Below, in pieces: positions 16,300 through 24,611 of a stretch of 36,915 nucleotides of DNA. Location of the stretch: assembly GCA_025451315.1 (NCBI GenBank), contig JANWKP010000388.1:1-36915 (forward strand). The letters are read 5' to 3'. Positions within the stretch are counted from its first letter, which is position 1. Each line of letters starts with the position of its first letter. Origin of the DNA: Nitrososphaerales archaeon (GTDB taxonomy: Archaea > Thermoproteota > Nitrososphaeria > Nitrososphaerales > Nitrososphaeraceae). A program made the translations under genes and the position numbers. The notes under the pieces are model-generated. The model made no database searches, had not been told where the DNA came from, and saw only the letters and a program-made list of their open reading frames with translations.

Positions 16300-17268
16300 A
16301 TGGATACCAACAACTATCCTACTGTAGAAAATAAAACTAAATTATTTTTAGAAAAGCTACAACAAAGTGGTGGTCCTCCACTCTATACTTTGAAGCCCAC
16401 TGAGGCTCGTAATGTACTGTCTGGACTTCAGGCAGGCCCGATAGAAAAACTTCCAGCCGAAATAGTGAACAAAACTATTCCAGGGGGTCCTAATGGTGAA
16501 ATATCTATTCAGATAGTCAAACCTCAAGATAGTGGCAATGAAACCCTACCAGTTGTAATGTACACTCATGGCGGTGGATGGGTGCTAGGTGGTTTTGATA
16601 CTCATGAGAGATTGTTAAGGGAACTTGCTAATGGCGCACATGCAGCAATTGTATTTGTCAACTATACGCTTTCTCCTGAAGCAAAATATCCGCAATCTCT
16701 AGAAGAAGCATACGCTGCTACAAAATGGATTTCAGAGAATGGTAAAAGCCTCAATTTAGATTCTTCACGTTTAGTAGTAGCAGGTGATAGTGTAGGGGGC
16801 AACATGGCCACTACTGTTGCACTACTTGCACAAGAGCGTGGCGGACCTCCTATTATCTTCCAAATGCTATTTTATCCAGTTACAGATGCCAACTTTAACA
16901 CTTCTTCATATAATACATATCAAGAAGGATACTTTCTTACGCGTGATAATATGAAATGGTTTTGGGATAATTATGTTTCAAACGATACTAATAGAAAAGA
17001 ACCAACTGTTTCTCCACTACAAGCATCACTTAAGCAGCTTAGTGGATTACCACCTACACTTATCATAGTAGGAGAAAATGATGTTCTACGTGATGAAGGT
17101 GAAGCATATGCTCATAAACTGATGCAGGCTGGCGTTCCAACCACAGCAATTCGCTACCTTGGTGCTATTCATGACTTTATGATGCTAAATCCAATTAGTG
17201 ATACTCCTGCAGCAAGAGGAGCAATAGATCAGGCTTCTCATACACTTAAAGAAGTATTTTCAAAGTAG
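16300..17268 (+). CDS. alpha/beta hydrolase, hormone-sensitive-lipase family esterase
   Basis: A 322-aa cytosolic esterase/lipase of the HSL family (family IV). The oxyanion motif HGGGW is at residues 90-94, the nucleophile elbow GDSVGG has Ser164, the acid lies in VGENDVLRDEGEAYA and the catalytic His in AIHDFMM. The N-terminal cap region (KLFLEKLQQSGGPPLYTLKPTEAR) is normal for the family. Such enzymes hydrolyse short-chain acyl esters; the natural substrate is unknown. The length is usual and no residue is missing. It has its own promoter and no operon partner. Its G+C content is a little above that of its surroundings, a weak hint of transfer. Confidence 0.92.
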   Translation: MDTNNYPTVENKTKLFLEKLQQSGGPPLYTLKPTEARNVLSGLQAGPIEKLPAEIVNKTIPGGPNGEISIQIVKPQDSGNETLPVVMYTHGGGWVLGGFDTHERLLRELANGAHAAIVFVNYTLSPEAKYPQSLEEAYAATKWISENGKSLNLDSSRLVVAGDSVGGNMATTVALLAQERGGPPIIFQMLFYPVTDANFNTSSYNTYQEGYFLTRDNMKWFWDNYVSNDTNRKEPTVSPLQASLKQLSGLPPTLIIVGENDVLRDEGEAYAHKLMQAGVPTTAIRYLGAIHDFMMLNPISDTPAARGAIDQASHTLKEVFSK

Positions 17269-17417
17269 AAAAACTCCCATATCTATTTTAATTATTAAAA
17301 ATACATTTTTTAGGAACATATATTATACTTTAAAAGTTTCATTGTTGTTTATAATGATGTTTTAAATCTTGGATAATTTGAATTTCACATACTACTGCGA
17401 GTAAAGAGGCTATTACA

Positions 17418-17600
17418 ATTGGTATTTTTTTGTATATTTTTTACTCTTTTAAAATAGTGTAAATTTTTTTTGATTTTTTAGGTTTATCATCTATTGGAAT
17501 GAATGTATTGTTACCGTCAAAAGTAATCATTACTGGAACAATATAATGTGGCCTCTCTCAGGATCTACTGTTGCTAGTCTAGATACCTTAAGTGTTCAAA
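17418..17600 (-). pseudogene. PPOX (F420-dependent pyridoxamine-oxidase-fold) gene remnant, copy 1
   Basis: Read on the minus strand, one frame gives LKVSRLATVDPERGH and, after a one-base shift, YIVPVMITFDGNNTFIPIDDKPKKSKKIY. This is the N-terminal part of a PPOX-family enzyme (ARLATVDP...VPVMYHFDG...FVSIDGKPKK), broken by frameshift and lacking the rest. It matches the remnant at 22380-22562 along its length, including the T-rich flank, so the two derive from a duplication or from sister genes. Not in the ORF track. Confidence 0.7.
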
Positions 17601-17960
17601 GTTTCTAATACTTCTTTTGTTCTATAGTAGATCAACTACTATTATATAAATAAAATTGAGTTAATAAAAAATTTTATAGATAAAATATATTTGCTTAATA
17701 ATTCAAAATATTATATTTATATTTATAATAAATAGCAAATACATTCATTATAGCTGATGTTCAGCATTAACATAATTCTTGTTCTATTAATTTTTATACT
17801 GTATATTATCTATTTGTACTGAATCCCTTTCATTTTTGATACCATTAAATGGTATCAATTCTATATTTTTTGAAATATATTCAAGCTTGTAGTAATGAGA
17901 TTTTCATCAGTGTTAGCTGTTTTCTACAATTAGTTAGAAAATCATGTAGATTAGAATTGG
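17601..17960. other. AT-rich intergenic region
   Basis: Nothing beyond A/T-rich sequence is seen between the PPOX remnant and the end of the convergent disulfide oxidoreductase gene. Confidence 0.4.
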
Positions 17961-19403
17961 TTATAACATATATACAACATCTGATGAGTTAGTCGGATAA
18001 GCATACAATATAGGATCCTTAAGATCCTTTGCAGATAGTCCTAGTCTAATAGCTAAAGAGAAAATGTTAATGATTTCTTCAGCATGTGGACCAAGTATGT
18101 GAGCCCCTAAAATTCGATCAGTATCTTTCTCAATTAATACCTTAAATCCTGAACAAGTCTCCCCTACTCTTTTTGATGATGCCCAGCTATCGGTTTTTTC
18201 GTATTTGGTTCTAAATTCCAATCCTCTTTGTTTGGCTTCTTTTTCCTGCATACCCACTGCAGTTAGAGTGGGAATCGTAAAGACAACACTTGGCAAGCCA
18301 GCATAGTTTGATTTAAGAGTATTTCCATTGATTAAATTATTTGCTACAATACCACCTTCATAACTTGCTACAGGAGTTAATGGTAGACCTCCACTGTCTG
18401 CAACATCGCCTGCTGCATATACAGATGGATTTGAGACACTTTGAAGATATTCATTTACTTTTATACCTCTACCATCAGTATGTTCTATATTTCCTGAGAT
18501 GAGATTTAGTCCTTCAATATTTGGTATCCTGCCTGCTCCATGTACTACCAAGTCAGCTTCTTCTATTTGCTCGTTTGAAACCATTTTTTCCTCTGTATTA
18601 GTTGTAGAAGTGTCTGAAACATTCCTACTTGAATGTACAACTAGTAATTTACCGTTAGACAGCTTTTCGATTTTCTTGACTGTTCTTCCAAGTTGAACGT
18701 TTATTCCTACGTCTCTAGAACGTTGGATCAATTGATTCACAAGGTCTGGATCGAAGTGCTCTAATGGTTGTTTGCCTCGATGTAGAATAGTAATCTTCTT
18801 TACTCCTGCACGAGCAGCAATATGCGCAAATTCAAATGAGATATATCCACCTCCTACAAATACAATTCTATCAGGTAAACGATCTTCACTAAACTCTAGG
18901 AAATCATCGCTCGTAATAATATTCTCTGACCCAAGAATATTCAGATTCATAGGTTTTGATCCAGTTGCTATTAGAATATATTTACTATTAAGAACAGTGG
19001 TATTCTTATTATTATTTTCTTCAACTTGAATGTTATTTCTACCAATGAACTTAGCATGACCATGAAATACGTTGATTCCAGCTTTGATGTAACCATTTTC
19101 TCTATTTTCAGGAAAAGGTTCAGTAAAAGTGCGTTTGAAACGTATCAAATCCGACCATTTTATATTTATTTCCTGCGAACTTGATATACCTTTATTCTGA
19201 TGTCTCTGGTTTGAGTCGATAATCTTGGCTGCTTCCACTAACACCTTCTTAGGATCGCATCCGCGTAATGCACATGTGCCTCCAAATGGTAATGAATCTA
19301 TTATAGCTACACTCCATCCTTTCGAACGACATTCATGAGCAGCTGCTGATGCTGCTGATCCCGTTCCTATAACTATTAAATCAAATAAACTTTCACTATC
19401 CAT
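17961..19403 (-). CDS. class I pyridine nucleotide-disulfide oxidoreductase (mercuric/glutathione reductase-like)
   Basis: A 480-aa flavoenzyme with the order FAD domain, NAD(P) domain, dimerisation domain. The FAD motif IGTGSAASAAAHECRSKGW is at 12-30; the redox-active pair is in GGTCALRGCDPKK (Cys44 and Cys49, the CX4C of class I enzymes). The NAD(P) motif VFVGGGYISFEFAHIAARAG and the second FAD block VYAAGDVADSGG are present, and the C-terminal dimerisation domain is full length. It ends with YAYPTNSSDVVYML rather than the HxHPTxSE of lipoamide dehydrogenases, and lacks the C-terminal Cys pair of MerA, so the substrate is unknown. It is a complete gene. Confidence 0.88.
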   Translation of the reverse strand: MDSESLFDLIVIGTGSAASAAAHECRSKGWSVAIIDSLPFGGTCALRGCDPKKVLVEAAKIIDSNQRHQNKGISSSQEINIKWSDLIRFKRTFTEPFPENRENGYIKAGINVFHGHAKFIGRNNIQVEENNNKNTTVLNSKYILIATGSKPMNLNILGSENIITSDDFLEFSEDRLPDRIVFVGGGYISFEFAHIAARAGVKKITILHRGKQPLEHFDPDLVNQLIQRSRDVGINVQLGRTVKKIEKLSNGKLLVVHSSRNVSDTSTTNTEEKMVSNEQIEEADLVVHGAGRIPNIEGLNLISGNIEHTDGRGIKVNEYLQSVSNPSVYAAGDVADSGGLPLTPVASYEGGIVANNLINGNTLKSNYAGLPSVVFTIPTLTAVGMQEKEAKQRGLEFRTKYEKTDSWASSKRVGETCSGFKVLIEKDTDRILGAHILGPHAEEIINIFSLAIRLGLSAKDLKDPILYAYPTNSSDVVYML

Positions 19404-19529
19404 GATGTTTAACTTACAAAAATCTTGGTATATTGTAACATATTTCTACTTTTTTGTATAATTTTATTGGCAAATTGTAAATTACTGCCTCGATTAGATA
19501 TTGCGATAAAAAAATTTTAGTGATTTTAT

Positions 19530-19547
19530 TGAAACGTTGTGAAACGT
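19530..19547. repeat. direct repeat TGAAACGT, 10-bp period, upstream of the disulfide oxidoreductase
   Basis: TGAAACGT occurs twice with starts 10 bp apart, one helical turn. It is about 130 bp upstream of the minus-strand start at 19403 and could be part of a regulator site. Confidence 0.35.
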
Positions 19548-19935
19548 CTCCCAGTTTTATAACATTCCATTAGGTATATGATACAGATATACAGTAATAT
19601 TTGGAATTGATGTTAATATTCATCTTTTATTGGTTTATCTTACCTAATGTATGACATAAGAAATTATTGAAGATCTGAAAAAAATAATATCATCTTTTAT
19701 ATCATGAGCATGTTTGTATGTTAAATGCCTGTCTTAATTTCTCCTTCTTTTAAAAATTTAATTATATAATTACAATCAACTTCTGTTTTATGACACGAAA
19801 ATATTATATATGTTTTTTTATATCTACTTTTTTTGCAGGTAATAAGGGAATCTATTTTATACTGATTTAAGTATATATTGAAATCTAAAAGATAAAATAA
19901 TAATATTCTAAAATTATGGTGATCTATTGATTTAA

Positions 19936-19978
19936 CTGGTCCCACTTGATAGAATGATTCAAATCCCACCGGCCGCAT
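19936..19978 (-). repeat. inverted repeat arm resembling a tRNA 3' end
   Basis: The plus strand reads ATTCAAATCCCACCGGCCGC, which looks like a tRNA T-loop, T-stem and acceptor strand, but the 5' T-stem partner is absent, so it is not a tRNA. About 36 bp of it recur in the opposite orientation at 21507-21545, on the other side of the methyltransferase gene, with three or so mismatches. Confidence 0.55.
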
Positions 19979-20164
19979 TACTAACCTGTGTCTTATCACC
20001 CCCTATTTGCAAAATATTATTAGAGAGAATTGCCAGCAAAAAGCTCTCATAGATATAATAATCTTTTAAACATAATGATATTCAAATAGTTAGTTGATGG
20101 TCTTTCAACATAACTTGGTTTTTAATGACAATATTTAAATTAATAATATCAAATCTATAACTTA

Positions 20165-21247
20165 TTGAATCAACCATCAAAAGATAATATCAACGAATCA
20201 AAGATCCACGAATTTATGAATAAAGCTATACAAGATATTGCTGCAGGCTCTACTGCCATGCTAGTTATTCTTGGAGAAAGACTTGGATTATATAAAGCGA
20301 TGGCAGATGAAAACAAATACATTACTTTTCAAGAACTTGCGAAAAAGACAGGAACAAATGAGAGACTTGTTAAAGAATGGTTAGGAAATCAAGTATCTAG
20401 CGGATATATAGAATATGATCCTTCAACAGAAAAATACTTTTTACCTCATGAACATGCATTAGCATTATCTGATTCTAATAGTCCTATCTATCTTCAGGGA
20501 GCCTTTAAAGCAATAAAATCTTACTTTAAAGATGAAGAAGAATTAATAAAAATGTTTAAAAACGAAAGAACTTTCTCTTGGATGGACCATCATTCTTGTA
20601 TGGCAGACGGGTTTGCCGAATTCTTTAAAGCTGGATATATAGGTAACTTAACAAATATATGGATTCCATCAATAGAAAATGGAAAAATTCATGAAAAACT
20701 TAAACAAGGAATTAAGGTAGCAGATGTTGGATGTGGTTATGGAATAAGTACAATACTGATGGCCAAAGCTTTTCCAAATTCCGAATTTATAGGATTTGAT
20801 TTCCATAAAGAATCAATTGAAAAAGCAAATAATCTTGCAAAACAAGAGAATTTAAACAATGTTAAATTTGAGATATCATCAGCATCAGAATTTCCAGGTG
20901 TTAATTATGATTTCATAACATTCTTTGACTGTCTTCATGATATGGGAGATCCTCAGGGTGCAATGACTCATGTGTTAGATGCAATCAACAAAGAGGAAGG
21001 AGCTTGTATGATAGTTGAACCCTATGCAAAAAATAAACTTGAAGATAATATTAATCCAATATCTAGGACATTTTATGCTGGATCTACATTAATATGTGTA
21101 CCAAATTCTTTAGCTTTTAATGGTCCAGCATTAGGTGCACAAGCAGGCGAAGAAAAAATCAGAGACATAGTAAATAAAAGCGGTTTTTCACATTTTAAAA
21201 GAGCTATAGATACACCACTAAATATTGTATATGAAATTAAACCATAG
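20165..21247 (+). CDS. Rv2258c-like SAM-dependent methyltransferase with winged-helix N-terminus
   Basis: A 360-aa methyltransferase of the Rv2258c-like type. The N-terminal part (about 15-100) is a winged-helix dimerisation region (AMLVILGERLGLYKAM, TFQELAKKTGTNERLVKEWL). The class I SAM-binding fold follows, with motif I VADVGCGYGISTILMAKAFP (about 184-203, part), the acidic FIGFDF and the FDCLHDMGDP block. The substrate is unknown. The start is a TTG at 20165; the first ATG at 20216 would remove residues that relatives usually have. The gene is bracketed by inverted repeat arms at 19936 and 21507 and by a dispersed repeat copy at 21335. It is complete. Confidence 0.85.
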   Translation: MNQPSKDNINESKIHEFMNKAIQDIAAGSTAMLVILGERLGLYKAMADENKYITFQELAKKTGTNERLVKEWLGNQVSSGYIEYDPSTEKYFLPHEHALALSDSNSPIYLQGAFKAIKSYFKDEEELIKMFKNERTFSWMDHHSCMADGFAEFFKAGYIGNLTNIWIPSIENGKIHEKLKQGIKVADVGCGYGISTILMAKAFPNSEFIGFDFHKESIEKANNLAKQENLNNVKFEISSASEFPGVNYDFITFFDCLHDMGDPQGAMTHVLDAINKEEGACMIVEPYAKNKLEDNINPISRTFYAGSTLICVPNSLAFNGPALGAQAGEEKIRDIVNKSGFSHFKRAIDTPLNIVYEIKP

Positions 21248-21334
21248 TTTATTGAAATCTTTAGTAACTTCAAAATTTAGAATTTCAAATATATTTTTAT
21301 TGAAGGGAATATAAGAAATTCAAATTCATAAATA

Positions 21335-21387
21335 TTAGAAGGACCAAAAATTAAGTCAAATTTGTTTCACATCCCACTGGCCTCATT
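21335..21387 (-). repeat. dispersed short repeat, copy 2
   Basis: On the minus strand GCCAGTGGGATGTGAAACAA is followed by ATTTGACTTAATTTTTGGTC. It matches copy 1 (6579) at its start and copy 3 (35183) along most of its length. Confidence 0.6.
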
Positions 21388-21506
21388 ATGATAAAGTTTT
21401 CGAATTGGATTCATTCGAAAAATAAAAATAAGGTAAATCAAAAATAAATGAAAATAATAGAACAAACTTTGGAAGAATCTGATGCATATTCACAATCCAA
21501 AGGGAT

Positions 21507-21545
21507 TCTGTGGGATTTGAATCCTTCTATAAAGTGGGACCAGGT
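21507..21545 (+). repeat. inverted repeat arm, partner of 19936-19978
   Basis: GTGGGATTTGAATCCTTCTA followed by TAAAGTGGGACCAG is the opposite-strand counterpart of the arm at 19936-19978, with three or so mismatches over about 36 bp. The two arms enclose about 1.5 kb with the methyltransferase gene. Confidence 0.55.
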
Positions 21546-21681
21546 AATTATCTATAAAAATTGTTCAATCACTAAGGACAAGTAATTTTAAATCAAATAT
21601 ATTATCAATAATAATGAAAGTAAAAACCAATCCATCCGAATTATATAGTATAAAAAATATACTTTACAAAATATTCATACG

Positions 21682-21927
21682 CTAGTATGACAAATGTGGG
21701 AAAATCTTTGTTATTTCTTTTTTAACATCTCTTGGCATATTTGTATCTTCAATTATCTTGTGAAGATCTTTTCTATCAATAGATAGTCCTTTCTCACTAA
21801 TTTTATAAAACCATTTGATATCGATTGGACTTATTATGACAGTTGGTTTATTGCATCCTCTCATTCCACATGCATTCAGGTAATCCTTGCTGAAACTTAT
21901 ATGACCTCCTTGACATTCATAAATCAT
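21682..21927 (-). CDS. small Cys-containing protein of unknown function
   Basis: The 81-aa frame starts with ATG and has a Cys/His-bearing N-terminus (YECQGGHISF, LNACGMRGCNKP) that could bind zinc, followed by a helical half (LSIDRKDLHKIIED, DVKKEITKIF). The residue pattern is protein-like and no other gene overlaps it. No family is recognised. It lies directly downstream of the LLM remnant on the same strand. A small real gene is more likely than chance. Confidence 0.5.
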   Translation of the reverse strand: MIYECQGGHISFSKDYLNACGMRGCNKPTVIISPIDIKWFYKISEKGLSIDRKDLHKIIEDTNMPRDVKKEITKIFPHLSY

Positions 21928-21936
21928 TTACCAGAT

Positions 21937-22206
21937 TTACAACATTACTATCATAAAAAGATCTATAAATGCTAATGTAGTTAATGGATCTAAATTGTTC
22001 TTAAAATCCTCACGCCATTCTCGTTTATTTGACGTTCTTGGATATGACTGTTGAGGATTAATCGCATATAACATTCGATCATATACCCAAAGTGATTCAA
22101 ATCCTTCTTTTTCTGCAATTTGAACAAAGTTAATTAGATTTTCTTTGGTAGCATTTAACCCAAAATGAGGAACTACTAATCCTACTTTAATTATTTTTAT
22201 TGTTAA
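21937..22206 (-). pseudogene. LLM-class F420-dependent oxidoreductase, N-terminal remnant
   Basis: The minus strand reads KVGLVVPHFGLNATKENL, IAEKEGFESLWVYDRML, NPQQSYPRT and NLDPLTTLAFI before a stop. This is the first 85 or so residues of a luciferase-like monooxygenase of the F420-dependent type, a family normally about 300 aa long. No ATG/GTG/TTG start is in place and the remaining 200 residues are missing, so it is a gene fragment. The ORF track does not list it. It neighbours a PPOX remnant, another F420-linked family. Confidence 0.75.
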
Positions 22207-22379
22207 TTTTAATACTATAAAGACAATATTATAGTAATATTACGCTCTAATATTTTCTTAAATGGAATATTTCCAGCTCAGCTTTTTGAATATTAACTAC
22301 AATATAACTATGCCCACTTCCTATCATTGTGTTTTTTATATTGCAAATATTTTTCAGATATCAAAGGTAAAAAAAAATA

Positions 22380-22562
22380 TTAGGATTTTTTTGTATATTT
22401 TTTATTCTTTTCAATTGGTTTGAATTTCTTATTTTTTATAGGTTTACCTTCTATTGAAACGAATGTATTGTAACCAGTAAAATGATACATTACCTGGAGA
22501 ATATAAGATGGATTATTCTGAGGATCAACAGTTGCTAACCTGGCTAATTTAAATTTAGTCAA
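22380..22562 (-). pseudogene. PPOX (F420-dependent) gene remnant, copy 2
   Basis: The 60-codon ORF reads FKLARLATVDPQNNPSYIL, QVMYHFTGYNTFVSIEGKPI and then a Lys-rich end. It is the N-terminal part of a PPOX-family F420-dependent enzyme; complete members are about 130-150 aa. The start is a TTG and the C-terminal half is absent. It pairs with the remnant at 17418-17600, which is more decayed. Confidence 0.7.
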
Positions 22563-22802
22563 TCTATTATTAATGTACCAATATATAATAGTATTAGAAT
22601 TTATAATAGGATGATTGAAGCTAGCTCTAAATATTCACTTTTTCGTATCAATATTTTATTTCTTAAACTCCTATTGCCTACCTGTCAGACTTATTAGATG
22701 GATCTGACATAAAGGTATTACTAGAGTCATATTGCATATTTTAGATAAATAGATTAGAAAAGATGAAAAAATTAAAATTGGAAAGTACTTGAAAGTTCAA
22801 TA

Positions 22803-24311
22803 TTGAAAACTGCAATTCTTGTTATTCTTTTCTTTCTTTCTTTTATGGTTTGTCTTACTTTTTTATATTCTGATGTATATGGAGTTTCTCCACAATTAAA
22901 AACCGAATTCCTAAGTAACGAAATACAAAATTACATATATTATGGTCCAGATGGCGGTTTCAATAAAACTCTGAACTATTTACGACAAAGTAGTGATCTA
23001 GACAGAGTATATGTGACAAGTAATGGTACTCATCTTGAAATAAAATTTTTATTTAATGATTTTCTAGATAAACTTAAACACACGTTATTCAATAGTAGCA
23101 CTGTTCCACAGAATCTTTTTATTAATATATTTGTAGACTCTGATGATGACGAAACAACTGGATTCTTAGGTTATAATTATAGGTATTTGTTAACCCATAA
23201 CAATGCAATTTTTTACAAAAATAACACATTAAACTCTACTACAAACTTTTCTCAAAATTTTAGACAAAATCATTCAAATCATAGTGAGATTCTGGAAGGT
23301 GATGAACTACAGGAAATAATAACAAGAACAATAAATTCTAAAGAGTTAATTGAAAAACTTGACTGGAGTATACGAGGATATGAAGTCTTAGACTATGACT
23401 TTCAACCTCTATTCTTTTCCTCCAAGCTCACTAAAAAATATTTATCAGTTATTCCAGATGGGTTTAAGGTTACTTTGGACCTTGCTCAAATAGGTTATCC
23501 TACAAATTACGCAATATTAGTTGAAGTTGGAAGGAAATCAGAAGACTACAAGTATTCCCATATTTTTGGAAAAATTCATGTTCCACATCCAGATTTGATT
23601 TTAGAAGATAAATCAATAAGTATTAACAATGGCAAAAACTCGATAGTTCTAGAATTTAATAACACTGGTTTATACAATTTAAATGTGAAAGCTGAACCAC
23701 TAAAAAAAGATCTTTCTGATGATGATTTATCAATTAATTTTAGTCAGGGAAATCAATTTAAACTATTAAGCGGAAAAGGTGTACTCCCTATGGACATTAT
23801 TGCTAATTCTAATTATAACCAAAAAAGTCTTATTATTCCACTCAATCTTTCTTATAGTGTAATAGGTGAAAATGATTTTATCGAATCTGGTTTTAATAAT
23901 TCACTAACCAACGAAAATATATACAATAAAATACTTTACTTGAACCTTAATCTTAATAATGAAAGGAATCGTTTAATTGACTTTGATGAAATTCCTTCCC
24001 AATATATTGCAGTATTTCTTGGAGCTGTATTCAGCTTCTTCATCCCATCTATTACTAGGTCAACCAAGGAATATTTTCAAAAACGAAATGCTAATAAATA
24101 CCTAAAAGATATTCTTAAGGAACAGAATTCAGATAATCCTGATCTTTCAATTAAAAATTTAATAAATAAAGCCAAAATTCTAAAACATGAATTTATTAGA
24201 GGAAAGATAACTAAAGAACAATACGAAATATTAAAAGAAAACATAGCGGATGTTATAAAAGATTTGATTTCTAAAAAAACTGATACTAATACTACTAAAG
24301 ATAAAGAGTAA
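22803..24311 (+). CDS. secreted, C-terminally anchored protein of unknown function
   Basis: A 502-aa protein with a signal peptide (TAILVILFFLSFMVCLTF, about 3-20), an extracellular part of about 370 residues with many NxS/T sites, a single membrane helix near 400-417 (YIAVFLGAVFSFFIPSI) and a cytosolic tail with helices (LIKNLINKAKILKHEFIRGKI, EQYEILKENIADVIKDLI). The extracellular part contains an acidic FVDSDDDETTGFLGYNY stretch, possibly calcium-binding. I do not recognise a named domain; the shape (outside domain, one helix, short helical tail) could suit a surface receptor or structural protein. The start is a TTG. It is a complete single gene. Confidence 0.75.
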   Translation: MKTAILVILFFLSFMVCLTFLYSDVYGVSPQLKTEFLSNEIQNYIYYGPDGGFNKTLNYLRQSSDLDRVYVTSNGTHLEIKFLFNDFLDKLKHTLFNSSTVPQNLFINIFVDSDDDETTGFLGYNYRYLLTHNNAIFYKNNTLNSTTNFSQNFRQNHSNHSEILEGDELQEIITRTINSKELIEKLDWSIRGYEVLDYDFQPLFFSSKLTKKYLSVIPDGFKVTLDLAQIGYPTNYAILVEVGRKSEDYKYSHIFGKIHVPHPDLILEDKSISINNGKNSIVLEFNNTGLYNLNVKAEPLKKDLSDDDLSINFSQGNQFKLLSGKGVLPMDIIANSNYNQKSLIIPLNLSYSVIGENDFIESGFNNSLTNENIYNKILYLNLNLNNERNRLIDFDEIPSQYIAVFLGAVFSFFIPSITRSTKEYFQKRNANKYLKDILKEQNSDNPDLSIKNLINKAKILKHEFIRGKITKEQYEILKENIADVIKDLISKKTDTNTTKDKE

Positions 24312-24611
24312 CATAAAATGATGAATGATTATGATGGTACAATACAATACCAAATTTTAATATATTAAAACTGAGTTTTTAGACAATAGTCTTAATTAGT
24401 ATATGATATTGTTTAAATATGGTAGGTAGATTTTTACTTTCCAAAACAGTTTTAACTGTATTTATATCATTTAATTTTAAATTCTATATCTTATTTACCT
24501 TCTTATGGAAAGCTTCATTAAAGTATATAATAATTATAAATATGCTAAATTTAGTTGAATTAAGTGCAAGTCAGTAGTTACTAACTTTTCAGAATCAATA
24601 CAAGTATTTAA

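Larger units (their letters stand above)
19404..20164. other. intergenic region with short direct and inverted repeats
   Basis: No convincing gene is present. It holds the direct repeat at 19530-19547 and the tRNA-end-like inverted repeat arm at 19936-19978. The 92-codon ORF at 19721-19999 on the minus strand runs through that arm and is judged spurious. Confidence 0.45.

Noticed and set aside
19936-19978. Possible tRNA gene
   Set aside because: Only the 3' part resembles a tRNA; the paired T-stem strand, anticodon arm and D arm are absent.
19721-19999. 92-codon minus-strand ORF starting MIRHRLVMRPVGFESF
   Set aside because: Its N-terminal part is the translation of the tRNA-end-like repeat arm, a known source of false ORFs, and the rest is A/T-driven with no recognisable domain.
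21449-21585. Short plus-strand frame reading MKIIEQTLEESDAYSQSKGI and then through the repeat arm
   Set aside because: It crosses the inverted repeat arm at 21507 and has no relative I can name; too weak to list as a gene.
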